The position numbers and the translations under genes are program-made. Below the pieces are notes generated by a model. That model ran no database searches. It saw nothing but the letters and a program-made list of their open reading frames with translations, and was not told where the DNA came from. A stretch of 64,000 nucleotides of DNA from Chryseobacterium antibioticum. Lineage in GTDB: Bacteria > Bacteroidota > Bacteroidia > Flavobacteriales > Weeksellaceae. Location: assembly GCF_012927325.1 (NCBI RefSeq), contig NZ_JABBGI010000012.1, positions 90,254 to 154,253 on the forward strand. The letters run 5' to 3'. Positions 25,014-34,548 of this stretch are shown here, in pieces. Position 1 is the first letter of the stretch, and each line of letters begins with the position of its first letter.

Positions 25014-25050
25014 AAACATCCCCGGCGTTCTTCGAACGCCGGGGATGTTT
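25014..25050. terminator. Strong bidirectional terminator
   Basis: A perfect 17-bp stem (25014-25030 with 25034-25050) with a TTC loop and core CCCCGGCGTTC. It lies between the plus-strand lipoprotein array and the convergent ferritin gene, and has A/T-rich sides on both strands. Confidence 0.88.
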
Positions 25051-25065
25051 GTACAATATATTTGC

Positions 25066-25575
25066 TTAAGCTTTTGCAGCCGGCACAAAAACTCTTTGAG
25101 ATAATTCCTGATCAAAAAGATAGAGTGCAGATGGATTATCGCAAACCATCTTGATTTTTGTCACATACTGCGAAGCACTAGCCTCTTCTTCTACCTGTTC
25201 GTTGATGAACCACTGCATAAAAGATGTTGTTGCAAAATCACCTTCATCATTAGCATTTTTTACGATGTTGAAGATACTTCTTGTTACTTTTTTCTCGTGC
25301 TCCAATGCTTTTTCGAAAATATCAGTAGCATTTTCGAATTCATGAGGAGGTTTTGCAATTTCTCCGATGATGATCTCTCCGCCTACATCATTTAAAAAAT
25401 CAAACATTTTATCCGCATGCATCAATTCTTCCTTGCTCTGAACTCTGAAATAGTTCGCAATACCATCAAGATCTTTTCCTGAAAACCAGGCAGACATTGA
25501 AAGGTAATATTGTGCTGCATATTGTTCGTGAGCTATCTGTTCGTTAATTAACGTTGCAATTTTTTCGCTGATCAT
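25066..25575 (-). CDS. Ferritin
   Basis: 169 residues from ATG 25575, the normal ferritin length; a longer frame upstream is discarded because it runs through the terminator at 25646. Begins MISEKIATLINEQIAHEQYA with the ferroxidase Glu region of helix A, then SKEELMHADKMFDFLND (helix B, E-xx-H), then ALEHEKKVTRSI and SFMQWFINEQVEEEASA (helices C and D). Twenty-four subunits form the cytoplasmic iron-storage cage that oxidises Fe(II). Monocistronic, ended by the hairpin at 25014. Confidence 0.93.
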   Translation of the reverse strand: MISEKIATLINEQIAHEQYAAQYYLSMSAWFSGKDLDGIANYFRVQSKEELMHADKMFDFLNDVGGEIIIGEIAKPPHEFENATDIFEKALEHEKKVTRSIFNIVKNANDEGDFATTSFMQWFINEQVEEEASASQYVTKIKMVCDNPSALYLFDQELSQRVFVPAAKA

Positions 25576-25645
25576 AAGTATAAATTTATAGTCAAAAATA
25601 AGCAATAAAAGCCCGAAATCAAAAGTTTTAATGAAAATTAATACA

Positions 25646-25673
25646 AAAAGGACGGGTATTTCCCCGTCCTTCA
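25646..25673 (-). terminator. Terminator after the Spy-like secreted protein gene
   Basis: On the minus strand AAGGACGGG pairs with CCCGTCCTT around a 6-nt loop and is followed by TTTTTGTATT. It lies just downstream of the 25702 stop. Confidence 0.8.
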
Positions 25674-25701
25674 TACATTAAAAAATCAAAATTATGAACG
25701 C

Positions 25702-26154
25702 TTATTTTGCTTCCGGAGCCGCAGTATTCATAGGCTTTCTCATCATTTTTCTATCCTTCATGGCTGTCTTTCTCTGCTCCATTTTAGCATTTCTATCGGC
25801 CTGCCATTTATTATACTGATCAGAAGTCAGAATCTTCTTCATATCTGCATCCATCTGAGCTCTTTTAGCTTTCATATCCTCCATCTTGGCCTGTCTAGCC
25901 TCCTTGTTCTTGTCAAAGTCAGCTTTCATTTCAGACTTTCTCTTTTCATGAAGTGCTTTTATCTGAGCTACCTGCGACTGGTTCAGGTTAAGATCTTTCT
26001 GCATCTGATCCATATGCTCCTGTTGCTTTTGCTGCCTTTTTTGATGCATCTCTGCTCTTCTTGCCTGCTTGTCCTGTGGAGTTGTCGTTGTTTGTTGCGC
26101 CATTGCAAAACCTCCTATTCCAATAAATGCTATTGCTAAAACTAATTTTTTCAT
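25702..26154 (-). CDS. Secreted, highly charged helical protein (Spy/CpxP-like features)
   Basis: 150 residues. Signal peptide MKKLVLAIAFIGIGGFAMAQ, then an almost wholly helical, Lys/Met/Gln-rich chain (EMHQKRQQKQQEHMDQMQKD). It carries LNLNQSQVAQIKALHEKRKS and ILTSDQYNKWQADRNAKME, the two LTxxQ-type segments typical of small periplasmic Spy/LTXXQ-like proteins in Bacteroidota. Role possibly as a periplasmic chaperone or metal-stress protein; not shown by sequence. Single gene with its own terminator. Confidence 0.7.
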   Translation of the reverse strand: MKKLVLAIAFIGIGGFAMAQQTTTTPQDKQARRAEMHQKRQQKQQEHMDQMQKDLNLNQSQVAQIKALHEKRKSEMKADFDKNKEARQAKMEDMKAKRAQMDADMKKILTSDQYNKWQADRNAKMEQRKTAMKDRKMMRKPMNTAAPEAK

Positions 26155-26334
26155 CTTAAAAAATATTTAATTAATTATTATATACCTTTTTGATTAATAG
26201 TTAAAAGATAAGTTAAAACAAACTATTCATAAAAAATGTTAAATTTTAATACTAAAATCATAAAGCGTAAAAATAAAAAGGACAGATCCTAAAATCCGCC
26301 CTTCACACCACTTAAATATAATATATGAAAATTA

Positions 26335-27312
26335 TTATCTGCTTACTAATTTGCTTCTGAAGCCACCATTGTTGCTATTCTGTGGGCTCGAATTTGAACG
26401 TTCAGATCTGGAACCGCCATTGTTTCCTCTAAATCCTCCGTTGTTATTTTCTCTTCTCGGAGTATTTTCTCTTTTCACGTCATTATTTCCTCTGAAGCCT
26501 CCATTATTTCCAAGTCCGCCTCTGGTTCCGTTATTTTGAGAATTCCCTCTGAATCCGCCGCCGTTATTCCTTACTCCATTATTATCATTACGGAAACTGC
26601 CTGAATGCTCATACCTTCCTCCATTATCTGCCTGATTACGGAAACCTCCCGAAGAACTGCCATCTCTTACAGATCCTCTGAATCCGCTATTCGGTCTGTC
26701 ACTCGTTCTGATTACATTGAAGGTTGGATTATCCATTCTTCTAAACCTTGACCTGTCTACCCTGTACACATTGATATTTACATTTCTGTATCTCGGCATT
26801 ACTGCATATCTCGGTGCATAATACGTTCTTCTGTAATTCTGGAAATAGGCGATCGGATTTGTTCCGCGATAATAATTATTTTGGAAAACAACAAATACCC
26901 TTGGTCCCAAAATTCTTTGCAGGGCAAAAAATCTGTCATAATACCATCTGTCCGGATTATATCTGTAAAAATTATCCCATGTAGAAAAATTCACATACAG
27001 ATTATTTAAACTTAAGATCTGATCCATCTGCCATCGGTCCAGCCTGTTTTCTCTAAAAAAGACATTCCAGTTGATATTGGTGATGCTGTTTCTGTAATCA
27101 TTATAATATCCCTGATAATAATCGCCTGGATAATAATCCTGAGGATAGTTGTAATAATAATCATCCGGGAAATAATTTCTGTCATCTTCATCACTGTAAC
27201 CTCCTCCATTCTGATAATATCCGTCATCTCCCCATCCGTTATTATTTGGATACTGCTGGGCGGAAGACAAAGCTGCCAGTCCCAAGGCAAATCCCAAAAG
27301 TATTTTTTTCAT
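26335..27312 (-). CDS. Secreted Tyr/Asn/Gly-rich protein of unknown function
   Basis: 325 residues. Signal peptide MKKILLGFALGLAALSSAQ; then a Tyr/Asp-rich stretch (about 20-75); a globular middle (about 77-180, NWNVFFRENRLDRWQMDQIL, WYYDRFFALQRILGPRVFVV); and a low-complexity Gly/Asn/Arg tail with NGGFRGN-like repeats (about 205-325). The globular part looks like a conserved Chryseobacterium secreted domain, but no function is known. The repeats suggest surface exposure or matrix contact. Single gene. Confidence 0.65.
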   Translation of the reverse strand: MKKILLGFALGLAALSSAQQYPNNNGWGDDGYYQNGGGYSDEDDRNYFPDDYYYNYPQDYYPGDYYQGYYNDYRNSITNINWNVFFRENRLDRWQMDQILSLNNLYVNFSTWDNFYRYNPDRWYYDRFFALQRILGPRVFVVFQNNYYRGTNPIAYFQNYRRTYYAPRYAVMPRYRNVNINVYRVDRSRFRRMDNPTFNVIRTSDRPNSGFRGSVRDGSSSGGFRNQADNGGRYEHSGSFRNDNNGVRNNGGGFRGNSQNNGTRGGLGNNGGFRGNNDVKRENTPRRENNNGGFRGNNGGSRSERSNSSPQNSNNGGFRSKLVSR

Positions 27313-27380
27313 CTCTATAGTCGTTAATTGGTTAGTATATAGTAGAATATCTCCATTCTATCTTTTGGATATAAATAAAA

Positions 27381-27414
27381 AAAAGAAGTTAAATCCTAAG
27401 ATCAAACTTCTTTT
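27381..27414 (-). terminator. Terminator after the 4-alpha-glucanotransferase gene
   Basis: AAGAAGTT (27383-27390) pairs with AACTTCTT (27405-27412); on the minus strand it is followed by a T-run. It lies about 40 nt past the stop at 27452. Confidence 0.65.
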
Positions 27415-27451
27415 AAATTATAGTTAACCAATTGATAATCAAATGTTAAAT

Positions 27452-30106
27452 TTACGCTCTTCCACTATCTTTTATCCAAGAGGCAATTTTTTTATTGAAC
27501 ATTTCCTTTTCTTTCAGATCCTCAAGCTTCAGATGCATCCTGTATCGCCAGTAATGTGGGAAAACTGCAGGATTATTGATTCTTTCATTGTCCATATTCG
27601 GGTTGGTAAGCTCCGGATCCGTTGCCAGGAACTCTTGAATCGGGAAAATGGCCAGCATCGCATCATTATAAAGATGTTGCTTCATAATAATTTCAGCAAG
27701 ATGAGAATTCATTTCCTCAGGAGCTTTTCCATACTGGATCAGCTGCTGGTTAAAATATTTCTGTGTCAATGCCGGATCTTCCTTCCACCACTGTCTCAGC
27801 GTAGAACTGTCATGGGAAGAAGCCGTAACCACATTCATATAATCCGCATTTTTAGGATTGTAAAACGGAATATTATCTGACGGCATACGCTGTACTTTCA
27901 ACGCAATAATAGCCAGTTCATCCATCGCCACTGGTACGCATGCGGGAACCATTCCCAGGTCTTCACCACAGATCAGCATTTTTGTAGCATTCAGAATAAC
28001 CGGCAGCTTTTCCATCGCTTTCTCATACCACAGATGATCCTGTCTTCTGAAGAAATAATCATGGTACAGCTCATAAATCGCCTTCCTTTCCCATTCTGAA
28101 AGATAGGTATAGGAATCGGTATTGTACACATTAAACCTTGGATGATACACTGTTTCACCGTTTCTTTCCTCGGTAAGGAACAAAACATTAGCACATAAAG
28201 AGATCAGCTTTTTTTCTATAGAGCCTTTCGGGTTCTTTTTGAAAAATTCTGCCAGCTTTCTCTGGGTATCAAATTCTTCTTTGAATGAGTATGTACCGTC
28301 ATTGTTGCTGTTAATAAATTCAAAAACTTTACTACTGTCTTCCCCAAAATATTCCCACAAGATTCTTTCATTGATGAAAGGCTTACAATATCTGTTGAAC
28401 TCAAAAGGAATATGTCTAGCTTTAAACTCATTAAGAACAATTGGAACCGCGGGATAAAAATACCCTAAAATCCCCTGTGTAGCAGAAATCGGCATCCTCC
28501 AGATTCTGAAAAAACCTAAAATATGATCGATTCTCATGGCATCGAAATACTGCTCAAGCGCTTTAAACCTGTTTTTCCACCAACGGTAATCATCTTCCTT
28601 CATCGCTTCCCAATTGTATGTCGGGAATTCCCAGTTCTGTCCCAGCTCTGTAAACTGGTCCGGCGGTGCTCCGGCCTGGAAATCCATTCCGAAAAGCTCA
28701 GGTTCCGTCCACGCTTCAACAGAATATCTGTAAATACCGATCGGAAGATCTCCTTTCAAGGACACTCCTAAGCTGTGGGTATAATCTACGGCATCTTTCA
28801 GCTGTAAATGAAGCTGATACTGCACCCAGGCATGAAGCATGGAAGCATCATAATCTTTACTTTTTGTAGTGAAAAACTGTGAAATTTTTCCTGCAATATA
28901 TTTTTTATGGGTTTTCCAGTCGTTGAAATTCGGAGTTTTATATTTGTCTCTAAGCACACAGAATGCGGCGTAAGGAGTCAGCCAGTAATCGTTGTCTTTT
29001 ATAAATTTCTTAAAGTTCCTATCCTTATAGATTTTCTCTTTCTCTGTAGTGAAAACCGCTGTTAAAAACTTCCATTTGCCTTTGATCATTTTTTCATAAT
29101 CAACCAAGCCAAGAGCGTTTAATTCTTCTTTTTCAGACTGATATTCAGAAACTAATTCTTCCGGTAAAGCGAAATCAAGATTTTCTACGGAAATATACTG
29201 CGGATGTAATGCATAAACAGAAACAGCTGCGTAAGGATAAGAATCTGTCCAGGAATAATTGGCTGTAGTATCATTAATTGGAAGGATCTGGATAATCCCC
29301 AAGTTGGTTTCCTTCGTCCAATCGGCTAATTTTTTAAGATCGGCAAATTCTCCTACTCCAAAACCATTCTCGCTTCTTAAAGAAAATACAGGAACTGCCA
29401 CACCAGCATCATGATACATATGATAAGACTTGAATTTAAAATAATGGCTGGAAACAATCTGCAGCACATCTTTAAGCTGATTGGCGACAGTGAACCTATT
29501 TTCACCAGTCTCAACATCTATAATTTTTCCTTCTTTTTTGCTGTAGAGGCAATACTTAAACTGGATAAACTCATTTTCAGGAATTTCAACGGAAGCTTCC
29601 CAGATTCCAAAATCAGTCTGTGAAAGATGGATTACTTTTTCATAATTCCAGTTTCCTAAAGATGCTGTATTGCCAAACAATACAATTTTCCAGTCCGGAT
29701 TGTAAACAGGAGCTTCGATCCTGAATAAATGGGTGTGCTTTTTTAAAACCACTGCTTTTTCGGGAACAAACTGATTAAGCTTATTATAAAGAATTTTATT
29801 GTTTAAATAATTCTCTGGGAAATTCTTATTATTCCATTCATCAAAAATAATAAACTCTTTGTAGTTATGAGGGAAATTAAGATTATGCAGCACAAATTCC
29901 TCTCTAAGAATATTGCCTTTTTCATCGGTAAGCTGATATTTATATGAGATTGATTTTGAGAAATAATCTACTTCACATTTCCAGATGCCGTTTTCTGAAT
30001 AAAGCAGGATATGAGTTTGGACAACAGCACCTTCCTCATCCACAATCAGGAGCTGCAGATTCTGTCCGGCCTTTGCATTATATCCTACATTAAAGTATAG
30101 CTTCAT
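27452..30106 (-). CDS. malQ: 4-alpha-glucanotransferase (amylomaltase, GH77) with N-terminal starch-binding domains
   Basis: 884 residues, longer than E. coli MalQ because of about 220 residues at the N-terminus that read as two CBM20-like starch-binding domains (MKLYFNVGYNAKAGQNLQLL; then WKIVLFGNTASLGNWNYEKV near residue 125). The GH77 barrel follows with AVPVFSLRSENGFGVGEFAD, YRWWKNRFKALEQYFDAMRI leading to the RIDH nucleophile region, ILGFFRIW, the acid/base region MLICGEDLGMVPACVP, and ASSHDSSTLRQWW. It transfers maltodextrin segments in glycogen/starch metabolism. The two-CBM20 form is the DPE2-like type, so the acceptor may be a glycan other than glucose. Confidence 0.93.
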   Translation of the reverse strand: MKLYFNVGYNAKAGQNLQLLIVDEEGAVVQTHILLYSENGIWKCEVDYFSKSISYKYQLTDEKGNILREEFVLHNLNFPHNYKEFIIFDEWNNKNFPENYLNNKILYNKLNQFVPEKAVVLKKHTHLFRIEAPVYNPDWKIVLFGNTASLGNWNYEKVIHLSQTDFGIWEASVEIPENEFIQFKYCLYSKKEGKIIDVETGENRFTVANQLKDVLQIVSSHYFKFKSYHMYHDAGVAVPVFSLRSENGFGVGEFADLKKLADWTKETNLGIIQILPINDTTANYSWTDSYPYAAVSVYALHPQYISVENLDFALPEELVSEYQSEKEELNALGLVDYEKMIKGKWKFLTAVFTTEKEKIYKDRNFKKFIKDNDYWLTPYAAFCVLRDKYKTPNFNDWKTHKKYIAGKISQFFTTKSKDYDASMLHAWVQYQLHLQLKDAVDYTHSLGVSLKGDLPIGIYRYSVEAWTEPELFGMDFQAGAPPDQFTELGQNWEFPTYNWEAMKEDDYRWWKNRFKALEQYFDAMRIDHILGFFRIWRMPISATQGILGYFYPAVPIVLNEFKARHIPFEFNRYCKPFINERILWEYFGEDSSKVFEFINSNNDGTYSFKEEFDTQRKLAEFFKKNPKGSIEKKLISLCANVLFLTEERNGETVYHPRFNVYNTDSYTYLSEWERKAIYELYHDYFFRRQDHLWYEKAMEKLPVILNATKMLICGEDLGMVPACVPVAMDELAIIALKVQRMPSDNIPFYNPKNADYMNVVTASSHDSSTLRQWWKEDPALTQKYFNQQLIQYGKAPEEMNSHLAEIIMKQHLYNDAMLAIFPIQEFLATDPELTNPNMDNERINNPAVFPHYWRYRMHLKLEDLKEKEMFNKKIASWIKDSGRA

Positions 30107-30173
30107 CTATATTTTTTTATAAAAATACATTTTAATATCGAAAAACAAAACTTATTGAAGATCAAATAATCAT

Positions 30174-30212
30174 TAAAAAAACCTTTTCAAAATAACTTGA
30201 AAAGGCTTTATA
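30174..30212 (-). terminator. Terminator after the T9SS cargo gene
   Basis: CCTTTTCAA (30182-30190) pairs with TTGAAAAGG (30197-30205), with a T-run on the minus strand. Confidence 0.75.
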
Positions 30213-30254
30213 ATTTATTAGAGTTAGAGGAATTTATATCAATAATCTAAGCTG

Positions 30255-31421
30255 TTATTCTATAACAATAATTTTTTTACTTAATATTGATTTTCCCGAT
30301 TCATTTGTAATGCTTACAATATAAGCTCCATTGACTAAATTTTTGAGATACACCTGCTGATTGAGTGAACCGTCTTTCACAGACAGATTCTGTTCCATCA
30401 CATTTTTCCCGGAAATATCAAAAACACTAAGCTTTAAATTTCCTTTTACAGCTTTATCATTTACATTAACGTTGATAAAATGTTCATCTACTCTAGTCGG
30501 ATAAATATCAATATTAGCCAATGTATTTACTGAAGAAGTTCTGTCATTGGCAAAATATCTGCTGGCAAGATCATAAATATGAGGCTTTTCTCCTCCGGGA
30601 AGAGCTTTTGCCTGAAGAGTCAGCAGGTCTACTTCATATAAGCTGTCTCCTTTAGCACTTGCAATGATTACTTTTCCTTTGGCATTAACAGCAGATCCGT
30701 TCACAGAATAATTTTCAGGAATACCGGAAATCTTACCCACAAATTTTGCCTTCAGTTCTTTTGTTGTTACTTTAAAAACATTTCCTGAAGCCGAAAAAAT
30801 ATAAAAGTTATTTTCAGCATCCACTATCATGTCGCCTCCGAAACCTGTTTCCATTGCTGTGAATGAATTTTTCCCATTGGAAGCATCATCTTTAATAATC
30901 CCAAGGTCACTGACTGTGTACTGACTTCCTTTTCTGCTGATCTGAAGCAGCTGTGTTCCTGCGTTGTTAAGAGCATAAATATTTCCGTCATATCCCGTAG
31001 CCATTCTTGTGATATGGGAATTGATATCACAGGATGTTACTCTTGCCACAGTATTCTCCACCAGAGTAATTTCTTTAGTTTTAGCATTTAAAACATAAAT
31101 ATTGGAGGAAAACATCGGCATATACACCAGATTGTTATTGGATGGATCATAGGCCAGAGCCGCCATGGTAACTGCCTGAGAATGACTGTAAGAATTCTTA
31201 TCCTCAGACACCTGACCTTTCCTTTCCTGAGAAAATACTTTTGCCCTAGCATCAGCTGAGAACAGTTTTTCTCCGGAAGTACCGTTGACCGCATCCATCA
31301 CACGGAAATCACTGAAAACAATACTGGAAGTATCCTTTCCTGCGATTGCAAAAAAATTCTGCTGTGCCTGAACATTAGCACTTAGCACAAACAGGAAAAG
31401 AGGGAATAAATGTTTTTTCAT
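30255..31421 (-). CDS. T9SS type A sorting-domain protein (secreted, beta-propeller-like)
   Basis: 388 residues. Signal peptide MKKHLFPLFLFVLSANVQAQ; the central part has propeller-like repeats (ALAYDPSNNNLVYMPMFSSN, YDGNIYALNNAGTQLLQISR, VDAENNFYIFSASGNVFKVT). The last ~75 residues are a type A C-terminal sorting domain: NIDIYPTRVDEHFINVNV, LSVFDISGKNVMEQNLS, LVNGAYIVSITNESGKSILS, ending KKIIVIE. Such domains direct export through the type IX system and removal of the signal. Probably a cell-surface or released protein; ligand unknown. Confidence 0.85.
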   Translation of the reverse strand: MKKHLFPLFLFVLSANVQAQQNFFAIAGKDTSSIVFSDFRVMDAVNGTSGEKLFSADARAKVFSQERKGQVSEDKNSYSHSQAVTMAALAYDPSNNNLVYMPMFSSNIYVLNAKTKEITLVENTVARVTSCDINSHITRMATGYDGNIYALNNAGTQLLQISRKGSQYTVSDLGIIKDDASNGKNSFTAMETGFGGDMIVDAENNFYIFSASGNVFKVTTKELKAKFVGKISGIPENYSVNGSAVNAKGKVIIASAKGDSLYEVDLLTLQAKALPGGEKPHIYDLASRYFANDRTSSVNTLANIDIYPTRVDEHFINVNVNDKAVKGNLKLSVFDISGKNVMEQNLSVKDGSLNQQVYLKNLVNGAYIVSITNESGKSILSKKIIVIE

Positions 31422-31672
31422 ACAATGTAGAATTTAGATTCATAATCATTTTAGTATAACTAAGTTACACAATTAAATCATTGAATCATAAAAAAATACA
31501 AGTATTCACATAACATTTATAATCATTCAATATAAACGTTGAAATTATGATAATTTCAATTTTTAAACACGAATTCTACAAATATTTCCACAAATCTCGC
31601 TACTTAATGTCCCGTATATTGGTGTCTTTTGTGAATCAGTAAGGCAAAATCATTGGTCTCACAACAAAAAAA

Positions 31673-31742
31673 CTCCCGCTGATTATACGGATTACAACAG
31701 ATTGTATAAGATGATCTGTAGAATCCACGCCATCAGCGGGAG
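31673..31742. repeat. 70-bp imperfect palindrome (REP-like) after cysS
   Basis: Two arms of about 31 nt (31673-31703 and 31712-31742) are near reverse complements: outer CTCCCGCTGAT / ATCAGCGGGAG, middle GGATT / AATCC, inner ACAGAT / ATCTGT. Read as AATCTGT..GTAATC..GCGGGA, each arm resembles the repeat phrase at 3872-3890. It lies 22 nt past the cysS stop in a 342-bp gap (31422-31763) that otherwise shows only AT-rich sequence, presumably with the promoter of the T9SS cargo gene. It could act as a terminator or be a mobile palindromic repeat. Confidence 0.6.
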
Positions 31743-31763
31743 CGGTATGATTTATTTTGAGAT

Positions 31764-33230
31764 TTAATTCAGAACGTAACTTGTTCCGTCTCTTCCGTCT
31801 TTCAGTTCAATGCCTTCAGCAAGCAGTTTATCTCTGATCTGATCTGAAAGGTCAAAGTTTTTTGATTTTCTAGCCTGATTTCTCAGTTCAATTAAAACTT
31901 TTAAAGTCTGATCAAGTTTCTCGTTATTGTTTTCTTCAATATTCTGAAGTCCTAAAACATCAAATACAAATGCGTTCAACATTGACTTTAAATCTTCAAG
32001 ATCCTCAGCAGAGATCGTCTCTTTCTCATCATTTAAAGCGAAAATATATTTTACCGCTTCAAATAAATGAGCGATCAGAACCGGAGAATTGAAATCATCG
32101 GTTAAAGCATCATAAGCTTTGTTTTTCCACTCTTTAAGATCAAAGCCAGATTGTTTTTCGTTATCCGGAGTGATAGAGTTCAATACTTTAATGGCTTCCA
32201 TTAATCTGATAAAACCTTTTTCGCTCGCAATCATCGCATCATTGGAAATATCCAGCACACTTCTGTAGTGTGCCTGCAGGAAGCAAAAACGCACGATGGT
32301 AGGATGGAAAGGTTTTTCAAAGAAGTCGTTTTCTCCAGTCACCAACTGCATCGGAAGAATATAGTTCCCTGTAGATTTACTCATACGCTGGGCATTCATC
32401 GTTAGCATATTGGCGTGCATCCAGTAATTAACCGGAGCGGTATCATTGCAAGCTTTTCCTTGTGCAATTTCACATTCGTGGTGTGGGAATTTCAAGTCCA
32501 TTCCGCCACCGTGGATGTCAAATTTTTCACCTAAATATTTCGTGCTCATAGCAGTACATTCCAGGTGCCATCCCGGAAAACCTTCGCCCCAAGGGGAATT
32601 CCATCTCATGATATGCGCAGGAGATGCTTTTTTCCATAAGGCAAAATCTTGTGGGTTTTTCTTTTCACCCTGTCCGTCAAGATCACGGGTATTGGCAAAA
32701 AGCTCTTCTATATTACGTTTTGAAAGTTCACCATAATTCAGTCCTCTCCTATTGTATTCAAGAACATCAAAATAAACAGAACCGTTGCTTTCGTAAGCGA
32801 AACCTCTTTCGATAAGCTTTTGGGTTAGCTCGATCTGTTCTACAATGTGACCAGTCGCCGTTGGTTCAATATTGGGAGGAAGTAGATTGAACATTTCCAG
32901 TACTTTATGAAAATCCACCGTATATTTCTGTACGATTTCCATAGGTTCAAGCTTTTCCAGACGGGTCTGCTTTACGAACCTGTCGTTTTCTACATTTCCA
33001 TCATCTGTAAGGTGGCCTGCATCGGTGATGTTTCTTACATATCTTACTTTATACCCTAAATGGATCAGAGTACGGTAGATAAAATCAAAGGAAAGGAAGG
33101 TTCTTACATTTCCCAAATGCACATTGCTGTACACGGTAGGTCCGCAGACATACATTCCAACGTTTCCTTCTAAAATGGGTTTAAATATTTCTTTTTCTGC
33201 TGTGAGAGAGTTATATAATTTTAATTGCAT
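31764..33230 (-). CDS. cysS: Cysteinyl-tRNA synthetase
   Basis: 488 residues, normal length. A class I synthetase charging tRNA-Cys. HIGH-equivalent [19 protein letters not shown] (from about residue 29, whose Cys is a zinc ligand); further zinc ligands in WHLECTAMS and HHECEIAQ (about 220-255); KMSKS-equivalent [12 protein letters not shown] (about 280). The C-terminal DALR-type helical domain and an anticodon-binding tail close the protein. Transcribed alone. Confidence 0.97.
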   Translation of the reverse strand: MQLKLYNSLTAEKEIFKPILEGNVGMYVCGPTVYSNVHLGNVRTFLSFDFIYRTLIHLGYKVRYVRNITDAGHLTDDGNVENDRFVKQTRLEKLEPMEIVQKYTVDFHKVLEMFNLLPPNIEPTATGHIVEQIELTQKLIERGFAYESNGSVYFDVLEYNRRGLNYGELSKRNIEELFANTRDLDGQGEKKNPQDFALWKKASPAHIMRWNSPWGEGFPGWHLECTAMSTKYLGEKFDIHGGGMDLKFPHHECEIAQGKACNDTAPVNYWMHANMLTMNAQRMSKSTGNYILPMQLVTGENDFFEKPFHPTIVRFCFLQAHYRSVLDISNDAMIASEKGFIRLMEAIKVLNSITPDNEKQSGFDLKEWKNKAYDALTDDFNSPVLIAHLFEAVKYIFALNDEKETISAEDLEDLKSMLNAFVFDVLGLQNIEENNNEKLDQTLKVLIELRNQARKSKNFDLSDQIRDKLLAEGIELKDGRDGTSYVLN

Positions 33231-33351
33231 TTTTTTAAATTAAAAGATTCAATGATTAAAGAATTTAAAAATTAGTTAAAATAATTCTATCCACAACAAA
33301 TAATTGTCGTGAGAAAAATTTTATTGGACACTTTTTTAAATATTACCATTA

Positions 33352-33783
33352 TTAAATTGCTTTTAAGTGATACTGCAGATGATCGATATAATCCTGGATA
33401 ATATATTCCAGTGTGAATGCCTGAGGAACCGTTTTTGTGGTGTCACAGGTTCTTTGCAGAGCTTCGTCCGGAATATTTTCTACGGTATGAACAATCTGAA
33501 GATTCAGCGATTTCCAAAGACCGATGACCTCTGAAAACGGAACATTCTGATAATTCTGCGCCTTCACCCAAAAATCCTGATCATATACAATATTATCATT
33601 TTCTTTATACTGAGTCACTACAAATCTTCTAATATTCGTCAGTGCACTATCGCAAAGATGCCCTAAAATTTCTTTTTTAGACCATTTTTCAGACGAAATT
33701 TTATACGCCCATTCTTCCTCAGAAATGGTTTCAAATCTCTGAAGTTCGGCATCCACAATATTTTTAAGAATCTGGTAGTTCAT
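33352..33783 (-). CDS. DinB-family (YfiT/DinB superfamily) protein
   Basis: 143 residues from ATG 33783, chosen because it lies 7 nt past the folE stop; a longer frame to 33810 would overlap folE. Four-helix plan with the DinB signature EKWSKKEILGHLCDSALTNI and histidines placed to bind a metal (GHLCD; DYIDHLQYHLKAI at the C-terminus). DinB-like proteins are often thiol-dependent transferases, including bacillithiol-S-transferases, which would suit an organism with bshA (inference). Probably co-transcribed with folE. Confidence 0.8.
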   Translation of the reverse strand: MNYQILKNIVDAELQRFETISEEEWAYKISSEKWSKKEILGHLCDSALTNIRRFVVTQYKENDNIVYDQDFWVKAQNYQNVPFSEVIGLWKSLNLQIVHTVENIPDEALQRTCDTTKTVPQAFTLEYIIQDYIDHLQYHLKAI

Positions 33784-33790
33784 CTGTTTA

Positions 33791-34459
33791 CTAATAATCA
33801 AGTTTAGCATGGCTTCCTACATAATGCAGGAATTCCTGTCTGGTGATAGGATTGGTTCTGAAAATACCACTCAATTCTGCCGTGATGGTAGAACTTGCGG
33901 TATCTTTTATTCCTCTGCAGTTAACGCATAAATGTTTTGCATCAATAATACAGGCCACATCTTTAGTGCCCAATGCCTCTTTCAAAGCATCTACGATCTG
34001 CATCGTCAGTCTTTCCTGAACCTGCGGTCTTTTTGCATAATAATCCACAATCCTGTTGATCTTGGAAAGACCAATCACTTCCCCGTTTGAAATATAGGCA
34101 ACGTGGGCTCTTCCGATAATCGGCAGAAAGTGGTGTTCACAGAATGAATATACGGTAATATCCTTTTCCACCAACATCTGGCGGTATTTGTATTTATTGG
34201 AAAACGTGGAAATTCCCGGTTTGTTTTCAGGAAGAAGTCCTCCAAAAATTTCATTCACATACATTTTGGCAACACGCATCGGTGAATCCTTCAAAGAATC
34301 ATCCGTCATATCCATCCCCAGTGTTTCCATAATCTCACCGAAAAGTTCGGTGATTTTTTCTATTTTTTCCTGTGGCGATTTATCAAATGCATCTTTCCTA
34401 ATAGGCGTATGTTCTTTTCCAGTGAAAATATCATCGTCGTTATCGGTAAAATCAACCAT
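33791..34459 (-). CDS. folE: GTP cyclohydrolase I
   Basis: 222 residues. Converts GTP to 7,8-dihydroneopterin triphosphate, the entry to folate/pterin synthesis. Zinc and catalytic motifs: SFCEHHFLPIIGRAHVAY (Cys and His ligands), KINRIVDYYAKRPQVQERLT, and KHLCVNCRGIKDTAS with the second zinc Cys. The acidic N-terminal ~35 residues (MVDFTDNDDDIFTGKEHTP) are an extension before the conserved core. Followed 7 nt later by the DinB gene. Confidence 0.95.
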   Translation of the reverse strand: MVDFTDNDDDIFTGKEHTPIRKDAFDKSPQEKIEKITELFGEIMETLGMDMTDDSLKDSPMRVAKMYVNEIFGGLLPENKPGISTFSNKYKYRQMLVEKDITVYSFCEHHFLPIIGRAHVAYISNGEVIGLSKINRIVDYYAKRPQVQERLTMQIVDALKEALGTKDVACIIDAKHLCVNCRGIKDTASSTITAELSGIFRTNPITRQEFLHYVGSHAKLDY

Positions 34460-34548
34460 TTTTATTTAATTTGCAACAAAAATACGGATAAAATCTGTTC
34501 ATCGATTTCAATTTGGACGAAAAACATTATCCATTCTCAACTTAGCCT

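Noticed and set aside
25576..25674. Longer ferritin frame with a 33-residue hydrophobic lead
   Set aside because: It runs through the terminator at 25646-25673, and the normal ferritin start MISEKIATL is at 25575.
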